Of a stretch of 40,496 bases of DNA, positions 8,552 through 18,399 are shown piece by piece (the stretch's first letter is position 1; each line of letters begins with the position of its first letter). The notes below the pieces were generated by a model that worked only from the letters and a program-made list of their open reading frames with translations, did not search any database and was not told the DNA's origin. The position numbers were made by a program, and so were the translations under genes. The stretch lies in NCBI GenBank assembly GCA_943330455.2, contig CALQHT020000014.1, positions 1 to 40,496 of the forward strand, given 5' to 3'. Source of the DNA: Nitrosovibrio sp. Nv4 (lineage in GTDB: Bacteria; Pseudomonadota; Alphaproteobacteria; Acetobacterales; Acetobacteraceae).

Positions 8552-10195
8552 TTAGCGGAAAACGAATTCCTTGTAGCCGCCCTTGGCGACTTCGTCCGTC
8601 TTCCGCCGGAAATGCACCCCGTTGCCGTTGTAACCGAGCACGCGGCGGACCGTCCGGCCCTCCACGTTACGGTTCACGCCGGTCTGCCAGGAATCAACCT
8701 TGGAGGAGAGCAACGGTTCCGCCGCCTTGATCACGGTCTGGGTCCACTCATCGACCTGTTCCGGCCTGGTTTCCACATGGGTGAGATGGTGCTCCTGCAT
8801 GAAGCGCAGGATGCCAGCCTGAAATTCCACGCTGTGTTCGATGGCCTGCGGGATATTGCCGCGTGCCGTGTGCGGGCCCAGGACCATCAGCATGTTGGGG
8901 AAGCCCTCGGCGAGCATGCCCAGGAAGGTGCGCGGGCTTTCGGCCCAGGCATCCTTGAGCTGTAGCCCGTTGGCGCCGCGGATATCGATGCGGTCGAAGG
9001 CGCCGGTCACGCCGTCGAAACCGGTGGCATAGATCAGGATGTCGAATTCACGTTCCTGTTTGGTCGTCCTGACGCCATTCGGTGTGATGCACTCGATGGG
9101 TTCGTCGTTGATGACATCGACCAAGGTCACGTTGTCGCGGTTGTAGGCTTCGAAATAGCCGCTCTCCAGCGGTACCCGGCGAGCGCCGAAGCCGTGGTCC
9201 TTGGGAATCAGCTTCTCCGCGACCTTGGGATCCTTCACGCGCTGGCGGATCTTTTTGGCAATGAATTCGCTGATGGCGGCGTTGGCTTCCTCATTGACCA
9301 GGATGTCGCGGAAATTGCCCATCCAGATGCCGAACCCGGGCTCACCATATAGTTTTTCCCAGAACGCCTCGCGCTCCGCCGGCGACACATCCAGGGTCTT
9401 GCGAGGATCCGCCTCATGAATGAACCAGCTTGGGGTCCTGGCGCAGTGGGCGTAGATCTCCTCATAGCGGGACTTGATCTCTTCCATCTCCTCCTTGCTG
9501 ATCTTGGCGTTATGCAGCGGCGCGGCCCAGTTCGGGCGGCGCTGGAAGACGGTCAGTTGCTTGGCCTGTTTGGCGATTTCCGGGATTGCCTGGATCGCGG
9601 TGGCGCCGGTGCCGATGATGCCGACCCGCTTGCCGGTGAAATCGACCGGCGTGTGCGGCCAGCGCGCCGGGTGGTAGGCCGGGCCCTTGAAACTGTCGCG
9701 GCCGGGAATGGACGGCAGGGTGTGAGCAGACAGGATGCCTATGGCGGTGAACAGGAAGCGCGATTTCGCCTGTTGCCCGCCCTCCAGGGTCACGGACCAC
9801 TGATTGGCGGCCTCATCCCAGTGCGCGGCGGTGACCGTGCTGCGGAACTGCATGTCGCTGCGCAGATCGAACTTGTCGGCGACATGGTTGAGGTATTCCA
9901 GGGTGTCGGGCTGAGGAGAAAAATGCTCCTTCCAGTCCCATTCCCGCATCAACTCCTTGGAGAATGAATAGCCGTAGGTCCAGCTTTCCGAATCGAAGCG
10001 GGCGCCGGGATAGCGATTCCAGTACCATGTGCCGCCGACATTCGTGCCGGCCTCGAAGACCCGCGCTGTCATGCCCAGTTCCCGCAGGCGGTAGAGCATG
10101 AACATGCCGGAAATGCCGGCTCCGATGACGATCGCGTCGTATTCCGCGACCTGACCCTGGCTTGGGCGTTCCGCCAGGACATTTGTGTCAGGCAT
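8552..10195 (-). CDS. Flavin-containing monooxygenase, Baeyer-Villiger type
   Basis: A 547-residue class B flavoprotein that would use FAD, NADPH and O2 to insert oxygen next to a carbonyl or oxidise a heteroatom. The FAD fold begins GAGISG (25-30), followed by GGTWYWNRYPGARFDSES (54-71). The Baeyer-Villiger signature FxGxxxHxxxWP is present as FKGPAYHPARWP (169-180), directly followed by the NADPH fold GTGATA (195-200). Length and motif order match cyclohexanone/phenylacetone monooxygenase relatives. The ATG at 10195 follows GGGAGA. It is divergent from the hydantoinase operon, with a repeat-containing control region between them. The signature supports a BVMO; the ketone substrate is unknown. 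Confidence 0.9.
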   Translation of the reverse strand: MPDTNVLAERPSQGQVAEYDAIVIGAGISGMFMLYRLRELGMTARVFEAGTNVGGTWYWNRYPGARFDSESWTYGYSFSKELMREWDWKEHFSPQPDTLEYLNHVADKFDLRSDMQFRSTVTAAHWDEAANQWSVTLEGGQQAKSRFLFTAIGILSAHTLPSIPGRDSFKGPAYHPARWPHTPVDFTGKRVGIIGTGATAIQAIPEIAKQAKQLTVFQRRPNWAAPLHNAKISKEEMEEIKSRYEEIYAHCARTPSWFIHEADPRKTLDVSPAEREAFWEKLYGEPGFGIWMGNFRDILVNEEANAAISEFIAKKIRQRVKDPKVAEKLIPKDHGFGARRVPLESGYFEAYNRDNVTLVDVINDEPIECITPNGVRTTKQEREFDILIYATGFDGVTGAFDRIDIRGANGLQLKDAWAESPRTFLGMLAEGFPNMLMVLGPHTARGNIPQAIEHSVEFQAGILRFMQEHHLTHVETRPEQVDEWTQTVIKAAEPLLSSKVDSWQTGVNRNVEGRTVRRVLGYNGNGVHFRRKTDEVAKGGYKEFVFR

Positions 10196-10357
10196 GGTGT
10201 GTTTCTCCCGATTTGAGCCGCGCGGTCAAAAAATGCGCGGCGTTTCCTGTCAATCAGCCGGTATTTCCCAAATGAGCCGCCGACCGTTCTGTCGATGCCC
10301 AAACCTACTGCCGCCGCGGCAATGCGACAAGGTTTGGGGCTGCGTCGCTCAAAAGGA

Positions 10358-10415
10358 GCGCCATCATACGATGCCCGACGGCGCGCCGTCATATGATACC
10401 CGACGGGGCGCCATC
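10358..10415. repeat. Tandem 25-bp repeats in a divergent control region
   Basis: Units starting at 10358, 10383 and 10408 share GCGCC-TCAT-GAT-CCCGACG; the third is partial (GCGCCATC). Each full unit centres on a small palindrome (ATCATACGAT, TCATATGA). They lie between the divergent monooxygenase and hydantoinase genes, 73-130 nt before hyuA, a plausible place for regulator binding. No adjacent regulator gene is apparent. Confidence 0.7.
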
Positions 10416-10487
10416 TTGACGACAGCCAGCAGGATGGCACCCTCCGTCCGCATGACACGATGCCGCGACCGGGGGATAGACACGCGC

Positions 10488-12509
10488 ATGAACAGTGAAA
10501 TTGGCGTGGATATCGGCGGCACATTTACGGATGTCGTGTGCCGGCTGGAAGACGGCTCAATGCGGATCGCCAAGATCCCAACGACGCGGGGCGATCCGTC
10601 CCGGGCCGTGCTCGCGGCGTTGGAGATGGCGGAGCGTGACTGGGGCGTCTCCGCGTCGGCCATTACCCGTTTTGTACATGGCACCACGGTTGCCACCAAT
10701 GCGGTGCTGGAACGCAAGGGTGCCCGCATCGGCCTGATCACGACCGAGGGATTCCGCGACATCCTGGAAATCGGCCGCCAGATGCGCCACCAGATGTATG
10801 ACCTGATCCTGACTCCGGAAACGCCTGTCTTCCTGGCGCCCGGGCGCTTCCGCAAGGAAGTGATCGAGCGCCTTGACGCCCAGGGCAACGTCCTGCGTGC
10901 CTTGGACGAAGCAAGCGTGACCCGCGCCATCGCGGAACTGGTCGCGCTGGATGTGCGCGCGATCGCGGTTTGTCTGATCTTTTCGTTTCTCGACCCGATT
11001 CACGAACATCGCATCCGTGACATGATCCAGGCGGCACATCCGGACATGCTGGTGTCACTGTCATCGGATGTGGACCCGGCGTTTCGCGAGTATGAACGAA
11101 CCTGCGTGACCGCGTTCGATGCCTATATCAAACCCGTTGTCGCCGATTATCTCGCGAATATGGAGCGTGGGCTGGCCCAGGCCGGTGTGACGGTCCCGTT
11201 GCAGGTCATGCAGTCGCGCGGCGGGCTGATGTCGTCTCCGGTGGCGCGTCAGCGGCCGGTGCGGCTGTTTCTGTCCGGCCCCGCGGCGGGCGTCATCGGC
11301 GGATTGGAAGCCGGTCGGGCCGCCGGTTTTTCCGACCTCATCACGGTGGACATCGGCGGCACCTCCTGCGACATCGCGTTGATCATGGATGGCGCGCCGT
11401 TGATCCGCGGGGAGGGGCAGATCGACGGCTACACCGTCCGGGTGCCGATGGTCGATGTCACCGCGATCGGATCCGGGGGAGGCTCGATCGCCTGGCTCGA
11501 TGGCGCCGGTTCGTTGAAGGTCGGTCCGCATTCCGCCGGGTCCGATCCTGGACCGGCGTGTTACGGCCGCGAGGGAGGCACTTTGCCGACGGTGACGGAC
11601 GCGTCGGTGGTCCTCGGCTATCTCGACCCGGCCAATTTCGCGGGCGGCACAATGCGGCTGGAACCGGATCGGGCGAGGGAAGCGATCGACCGGGTCATCG
11701 CCACCCCCCTGGGAATCACCGTCGAGGCAGCGGCGCTGGGCATCCACCGGGTGCTGAACGCGCAAATGGCCGAAGCGATCCGGCTGGTTTCCATCGGCCG
11801 GGGGATCGATCCGCGCGGCTACGCGCTGCTGCCGTTGGGTGGTGGCGGGCCGATGCATGGCTGTGCATTGGCCGAGGATCTGGGCATTTCCTCCATCGTC
11901 GTGCCGGCCCATCCCGGCGTTTTATCGGCGGCGGGGCTGTTGGGCGCGCCGGTCGCGCATGAGATCGCCTGGGCCTATCCCTGCCCACTCGCGGACCTGG
12001 ACCCAGAGCAGTTGGCGGAATCGTTGCGCGATCTGGATTCGCGATGCGGTGCCTTGATGCGCCAGGAGGGCATTGGCTCGGCCACGATCAGCCATTTCGC
12101 GGATGTCTGTTACATCGGGCAGTCGTATCATTTGGAAGTTCCGCTGGGCACGCTCGACGCGGCTTCGATCTATGAGGCGTTCCTGGTGGCGCATGCGCGG
12201 GTCTATGGTCACAGCACACGGGTGCCGGCGAAGATCGTCAATTTGCGCACCGTCCATCAGGCCTATGCGGGAACCGTCGGCACCCATGCGACCATGCCGG
12301 CGGTCGCCGGGCAGCCGGGGACGCGAACGATCCGCGTGGCGAGCGGTTCGGCTCAGGCCGCGATCTGGCAACGCGGAGCGATCCCGGCCGGCATAATCGT
12401 GTCCGGTCCCGCCATCATCGAACAGGCCGATACCACCACCCTGGTGGAACCGGGATGGACGGCGCGTCGGAGCGACGGCGACGCCCTGCTGCTGGAGCGC
12501 ACACCATGA
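10488..12509 (+). CDS. Hydantoinase/oxoprolinase family protein, subunit A
   Basis: A 673-residue homologue of the HyuA half of ATP-dependent N-methylhydantoinase/5-oxoprolinase (and acetone carboxylase-type) enzymes. The N-terminus has the ATPase-type phosphate loop VDIGGTFTDVV (about 6-16), and a second actin-like motif, TVDIGGTSCDIALI, lies near residue 287. GGGGPMHG is around residue 450. These complexes open cyclic amides using ATP; the actual substrate cannot be inferred. The ATG at 10488 gives the family's usual N-terminus; a longer frame back to 10185 crosses the tandem repeats and antisense region and is not credible. Its stop overlaps the start of the B subunit by 4 nt, so the two are translationally coupled. 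Confidence 0.88.
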   Translation: MNSEIGVDIGGTFTDVVCRLEDGSMRIAKIPTTRGDPSRAVLAALEMAERDWGVSASAITRFVHGTTVATNAVLERKGARIGLITTEGFRDILEIGRQMRHQMYDLILTPETPVFLAPGRFRKEVIERLDAQGNVLRALDEASVTRAIAELVALDVRAIAVCLIFSFLDPIHEHRIRDMIQAAHPDMLVSLSSDVDPAFREYERTCVTAFDAYIKPVVADYLANMERGLAQAGVTVPLQVMQSRGGLMSSPVARQRPVRLFLSGPAAGVIGGLEAGRAAGFSDLITVDIGGTSCDIALIMDGAPLIRGEGQIDGYTVRVPMVDVTAIGSGGGSIAWLDGAGSLKVGPHSAGSDPGPACYGREGGTLPTVTDASVVLGYLDPANFAGGTMRLEPDRAREAIDRVIATPLGITVEAAALGIHRVLNAQMAEAIRLVSIGRGIDPRGYALLPLGGGGPMHGCALAEDLGISSIVVPAHPGVLSAAGLLGAPVAHEIAWAYPCPLADLDPEQLAESLRDLDSRCGALMRQEGIGSATISHFADVCYIGQSYHLEVPLGTLDAASIYEAFLVAHARVYGHSTRVPAKIVNLRTVHQAYAGTVGTHATMPAVAGQPGTRTIRVASGSAQAAIWQRGAIPAGIIVSGPAIIEQADTTTLVEPGWTARRSDGDALLLERTP

Positions 12510-14128
12510 TCGACCCGATCACGATTGAAGTCACGCGTCACAAGCTGGAGGGCATCGCCAACGAGATGCAGTCCACCCTGCTGCGCAGCTCGTTCTCTCC
12601 GATCGTAAAGGAGGGTTTGGACGCCTCGGCCGGATTGTTCACCGCGGACGGGCACACCCTGGCGCAGGCCTGCGCGATCCCGATCCACCTGGCGACCCTG
12701 ATCCCGGTGATGCAGCGGATCATCCATGATTTCCCGCCCGCCAACATGCATCCGGACGACATTTTCCTGCTGAACGATCCCTATACCGGTGGCACCCATC
12801 TGCCGGATATTGCGATCGTGCATCCGATCATCGTCGATGGCCGATTGGTCGCGTTCAGCGCCGCGATGACGCATCACCAGGACATGGGCGGCATGTCGGC
12901 CGGCTCGGTGCCCACCAATGCCACGGAAATCTACCAGGAAGGGCTGCGCCTGCCGCCCTTGAAGCTGCGCGACGCCGGGGTGGAGAACGAAACCCTGGTC
13001 AGGATCATCCGTCAGAATGTGCGCATCCCGGATACCGTCATGGGCGACATCAATGCCCAGGTGGCGGCGTGTAAGATCGGGGTGCGGCGCATGACCGAGC
13101 TTGCCCGCAAGTTCGGCCACGACGCGCTGGTCGGGATATTCGAGGAATTGTTGAACCGCTCGGAGACGATGACACGGCAGGCGCTGGCGCGGATCCCGGC
13201 CGGGACCTACCGGTATGTCGATTATCTCGACAATGACGGTATCGATCTGGATCGCCCGATCCGGATCGAGGTGGCGGTGACGATCGGGCCTGAGGGGTTT
13301 CATGTCGACTTCACCGGCACCTCGGATCAGGTGCGCGGGCCGATGAACTGCGTGCCGTCGGGGTCGCTCGCCGCCGCGTGTTTTGCGATCCGTGCACTCA
13401 CGGATCCGGCGATTCCGACGAACGCAGGATGTTTCCGACCGATTTCATTGCATTTGCCGGAGGGCAGCCTGGTCAATCCGCGCGAGCCCGCCCCCGTGAA
13501 CGCGCGCACCTCGACGATCAAGCGGATCACGGGCTCGATCATTTCGGCCCTTGCGGCGGTTCTGCCCGATCGCATCCCGGCTCCTTCGGCGGGTGAGATG
13601 GCGTTGGTGGCGTTTGGCGGCCGCAACCAGGGAGGCGGCAATTTCGTCACCGGCGATCTGATCGCCAGCGGCAGCGGGGCGTCGTGGCGGAGCGACGGGG
13701 TCGGGGTCATCGAAACCGATGCGACCAACTGCATGAATCTGCCAGCCGAGGCGATGGAGATGGAAACGCCGATCCGCCTGCATCGTGTGGCATTGCGTCC
13801 GGGCTCGGGTGGCGGCGGTCAGTTCCGCGGTGGCGCCGGAACCATCCGCGAATACGAGAGTCTGACCGACAACGTGACGTTTACGCATCGTGGCGAGCGG
13901 CATTTTTCCGCCGCGCGTGGTGTCTTCGGCGGCGGCGATGGTGCCAGCGCGGAATCGATGATCATCCGGGCCGATGGAACCGAGGAGATCATACCGTCGA
14001 AAATTGTGACCCGATTGATGCGTGGCGATCGCGTGGTGGTGAAAACGGCCGGAGGCGCGGGGTTCGGCGATCCCGCAACGCGCAGCAATGCGCGCACGGA
14101 CGCGGATGTCGCGGATGGGGTGATCTGA
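12506..14128 (+). CDS. Hydantoinase B/oxoprolinase family protein, subunit B
   Basis: A 540-residue HyuB-type partner of the preceding gene. The N-terminus, ITIEVTRHKLEGIANEM, is characteristic of the family, and NDPYTGGTHLPD (about 91-102) and AMTHHQDMGG (about 120-129) are typical metal-site regions. The C-terminus carries the Gly-rich GGGGQFRGGAGTIREY segment. It starts inside the hyuA stop (ATGA, 12506-12509), which fixes the start. It should form a heteromeric ATP-dependent cyclic-amide hydrolase or carboxylase-like complex with HyuA. The gene is followed by the second long hairpin element, which separates it from the convergent sigma-54 activator gene. Confidence 0.88.
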   Translation: MIDPITIEVTRHKLEGIANEMQSTLLRSSFSPIVKEGLDASAGLFTADGHTLAQACAIPIHLATLIPVMQRIIHDFPPANMHPDDIFLLNDPYTGGTHLPDIAIVHPIIVDGRLVAFSAAMTHHQDMGGMSAGSVPTNATEIYQEGLRLPPLKLRDAGVENETLVRIIRQNVRIPDTVMGDINAQVAACKIGVRRMTELARKFGHDALVGIFEELLNRSETMTRQALARIPAGTYRYVDYLDNDGIDLDRPIRIEVAVTIGPEGFHVDFTGTSDQVRGPMNCVPSGSLAAACFAIRALTDPAIPTNAGCFRPISLHLPEGSLVNPREPAPVNARTSTIKRITGSIISALAAVLPDRIPAPSAGEMALVAFGGRNQGGGNFVTGDLIASGSGASWRSDGVGVIETDATNCMNLPAEAMEMETPIRLHRVALRPGSGGGGQFRGGAGTIREYESLTDNVTFTHRGERHFSAARGVFGGGDGASAESMIIRADGTEEIIPSKIVTRLMRGDRVVVKTAGGAGFGDPATRSNARTDADVADGVI

Positions 14129-14165
14129 TATCGACCGCTTCATTTGGGCGGGGTGGTCGGGGGAG

Positions 14166-14418
14166 GGAAAGAAAGCGTCGGGGCGCTGCCCCGAACCCCG
14201 CGAGGGCTTTGCCCTTCGAACCCACCAGGGGCTACGGCCCCTGGACCGCGATCAGTTGGGTTGGGGAAGCATGGGGGCCGACACGGACGTTGAAACGCCA
14301 TGGTCGGCCCCCATGCTTCCCCAACCCAATAAATGGCATCCAAGGCCCAGCCTTGGTGGGGGTCGAGGGGGCAAAGCCCCTCGCGGGGTCCGGGGCGGAG
14401 CCCCCAGACTTTATTTCC
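14166..14418. repeat. Long near-palindromic element, copy 2
   Basis: Arms at 14166-14282 and 14303-14418 pair almost throughout, around the same 20-nt loop as copy 1 (14283-14302). Near the loop the stem differs from copy 1 but stays paired: GGCCGAC/GTCGGCC here against GGCCAAC/GTTGGCC there, and CATGGGGG/CCCCCATG against AAAGGGGG/CCCCCTTT. It fills most of the 320-nt space between the convergent hydantoinase B and activator genes, where it could serve as a two-way terminator. Confidence 0.9.
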
Positions 14419-14448
14419 GTCACCCGACTGCCCTGCCAAGTGTAGCAG

Positions 14449-16341
<1,893 letters not shown>

Positions 16342-16351
16342 GGCGGTCCAT

Positions 16352-16403
16352 TACGACATTTCGTGATCGACTACGAGATCTATCACATTCACGAATTATC
16401 GTA
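16352..16403. promoter_or_regulatory. Inverted repeat, candidate enhancer for the sigma-54 activator
   Basis: Half-sites TACGA-CAT-TTCGTGA (16352-16366) and its complement with centre TTA (16389-16403) match at all 12 non-spacer positions, separated by 22 nt. The centre is about 130 nt upstream of the predicted start of transcription of the cyanate operon, the usual place for an enhancer of a sigma-54 activator, and just upstream of the activator's own start. Binding is inferred. Confidence 0.65.
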
Positions 16404-16480
16404 GAACCCCGCGACGGCCGAACCCGGCGTGGTCCCGCTGGGCAGGCCGGATTTCCGTGCGGCTCCGATGCTCCGAGGAC

Positions 16481-16497
16481 TTGGCACGCCGCATGCT
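16481..16497 (+). promoter_or_regulatory. Sigma-54 (-24/-12) promoter of the cyanate operon
   Basis: TTGGCACG-CCGC-ATGCT matches the sigma-54 consensus (TTGGCACG-N4-TTGCW) at 12 of 13 defined positions, with the required GG-N10-GC spacing. Transcription would start near 16508, giving a 31-nt leader before the ATG at 16539. Confidence 0.75.
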
Positions 16498-16538
16498 TTG
16501 CATATCGGCACCAAAGGCCAGGTCAGCGGGAGACAGCG

Positions 16539-17897
16539 ATGCCCATTTTCGACGATCCATTCCGGACCGACCGCGCCTTGCATCGCGGCGGATGCGCCTG
16601 CGGGGTGCATGGTTCGCAAGCAGAGCATGACCTGGCGACGTCGGATTCGCGGTTCGGGCGGGTGGTGCAGGGTGCGGTGATGCGGGCGATGTTCCCGCGC
16701 GATGTGGAACGCCGGTCCTTCCTGCGCGGGGTGGGCGCGTCCACCGCCATGGCGGCGATCGCGCAGTTCTTTCCGCTGGGTGCGGCGACCGAGGCATTTG
16801 CCCAAGGCGCCGGCGCCATCGAGAAGAAAAGCCTGAAAATCGGCTTCATCCCGATCACCTGCGCGACACCCATCATCATGGCCGCGCCGATGGGCTTCTA
16901 TCAGAAGCACGGGCTGGACGTGGAGGTCGTGAAAACCGCCGGCTGGGCGGTGATCCGCGACAAGACCTTGAACAAGGAATACGACGCGGCCCACATGCTC
17001 GCGCCCATGCCTCTGGCGATTTCGCTGGGCGTTGGCTCCAACCCGGTGCCCTACAGCGTGCCCGCGATCGAGAACATCAACGGCCAGGCGATCACCCTGT
17101 CGTTGAAGCACAAGGACAACCGCGACCCGCGCAACTGGAAGGGCTTCAAGTTCGCGGTGCCGTTCGACTACTCGATGCACAATTATCTGCTGCGCTATTA
17201 CCTGGCGGAGCATGGCATCGACCCGGATACCGATGTGCAAATCCGCTCCGTGCCGCCGCCGGAGATGGTGGCCAATCTGCGCGCCGACAATATCGACGGC
17301 TTCCTGGGTCCCGACCCGATGAACCAGCGGGCGGTGTTCGACGGCGTGGGCTTCATCCATATCCTGTCGAAGAACATCTGGGATGGGCATCCGTGCTGCG
17401 CCTTCGCCGCCTCCCGCGAATTCATCACCACGATGCCCAACACCTATGCCGCCCTGCTGCGCGCCATCGTCGATGCGACCGGCTTTGCTCACAAGGCCGA
17501 GAACCGCAAGGAGATCGCGGCCGCGATTGCGCCCACCAACTATCTGAACCAGCCGGTCACGGTGATCGAGCAGATCCTGACCGGCACCTACGCCGACGGC
17601 CTCGGCAAGATCGAGCGGGTGCCGGATCGTGCGGATTTCGATCCGTTCCCCTGGGAGAGTTTCGCGGTCTGGATTCTGACTCAGATGAAGCGCTGGGGTC
17701 AGATCAAGGCCGATGTCGACTACGCGGCGGTGGCGAAACAGGTCTATCTGGCCACCGACGCCCAGAAGGCGATGCAGGCGGCGGGGCTGACCCCGCCGAC
17801 ATCGACCAGCAAGACCTTCGTGGTGATGGGCAAGACTTTCGATCCCGCGCAGCCGGATGCCTATCTGGCATCCTTCAAGATCCGCAAGGCGGGTTGA
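16539..17897 (+). CDS. ABC transporter substrate-binding protein, nitrate/cyanate (CmpA/NrtA) type
   Basis: A 452-residue periplasmic binding protein for a small nitrogen anion, probably cyanate given the cyanase downstream. A twin-arginine motif, RRSFLRG, with a hydrophobic stretch follows at about residues 65-90, ending near AFAQG, so export as a folded protein is likely. Ahead of it is an unusual 60-residue extension with CACGVHGSQAEHD. The mature part starts KIGFIPITCATPIIMA, typical of the NrtA/CmpA/SsuA group. The ATG at 16539 follows GGGAGA; an internal start (MRAMFPRD) would drop the Cys/His extension. It is first in an operon with a 3-nt gap to the next gene. Substrate assignment is by context. 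Confidence 0.82.
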   Translation: MPIFDDPFRTDRALHRGGCACGVHGSQAEHDLATSDSRFGRVVQGAVMRAMFPRDVERRSFLRGVGASTAMAAIAQFFPLGAATEAFAQGAGAIEKKSLKIGFIPITCATPIIMAAPMGFYQKHGLDVEVVKTAGWAVIRDKTLNKEYDAAHMLAPMPLAISLGVGSNPVPYSVPAIENINGQAITLSLKHKDNRDPRNWKGFKFAVPFDYSMHNYLLRYYLAEHGIDPDTDVQIRSVPPPEMVANLRADNIDGFLGPDPMNQRAVFDGVGFIHILSKNIWDGHPCCAFAASREFITTMPNTYAALLRAIVDATGFAHKAENRKEIAAAIAPTNYLNQPVTVIEQILTGTYADGLGKIERVPDRADFDPFPWESFAVWILTQMKRWGQIKADVDYAAVAKQVYLATDAQKAMQAAGLTPPTSTSKTFVVMGKTFDPAQPDAYLASFKIRKAG

Positions 17898-17900
17898 GCC

Positions 17901-18374
17901 ATGGCCGACGAACCCCGTCCACCGCTGCCGCCATTCTCCACGGAGACCGCCGCCGTCAAGGCGCGCGCCGCCGAGGATGCGTGGAACAGCCGCGATCCCG
18001 CGCGTGTGGCGCTTGCCTATACGGCGGACAGCCAATGGCGCAATCGCGCGGAATTCTTCTCCGGCCGAGACGCGATCCGTACCTTCCTGGAACGGAAATG
18101 GGCGCGGGAGTTGGACTACCGGCTGATCAAGGAGGTCTGGGCGTTCCACGACAACCGGATCGCGGTGCGGTTCGTCTATGAATGGCACGACGATTCGGGG
18201 CAGTGGTTTCGTTCCTTCGGCAACGAACAATGGGAATTCGCACCGACCGGGCTGATGCAGCGCCGCCAGGCCAGCATCAACGATCTGCCGATCGCCGAGA
18301 CCGACCGCCGCTTTCTGTGGCCGGCCGGGCCGCGACCGAAAGACCATCCGGGCCTGACGGAGATGGGCCTGTGA
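17901..18374 (+). CDS. NTF2-fold protein, DUF1348-like
   Basis: A 157-residue small cytoplasmic protein of the SnoaL/NTF2-like superfamily, closest by eye to the DUF1348 group. Features include [18 protein letters not shown] (about 24-41), WRNRAEFF, and the beta-rich [24 protein letters not shown], rich in Trp and Arg. No reaction is established for this group; the fold is used by small hydrolases, isomerases and decarboxylases. It lies 3 nt after the binding-protein gene and 25 nt before the permease, so it is built into the cyanate operon. A role in handling cyanate or its products (carbamate, bicarbonate) is possible but unsupported by any motif. Confidence 0.75.
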   Translation: MADEPRPPLPPFSTETAAVKARAAEDAWNSRDPARVALAYTADSQWRNRAEFFSGRDAIRTFLERKWARELDYRLIKEVWAFHDNRIAVRFVYEWHDDSGQWFRSFGNEQWEFAPTGLMQRRQASINDLPIAETDRRFLWPAGPRPKDHPGLTEMGL

Positions 18375-18399
18375 TCAGGGCTTGCGAAGGGAGCGTCCG

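Noticed and set aside
10185-10487. N-terminal extension of hydantoinase A
   Set aside because: It would cross the tandem repeats and the monooxygenase start and adds no family sequence; MNSEIGVDIGGTFTD at 10488 is the normal start.
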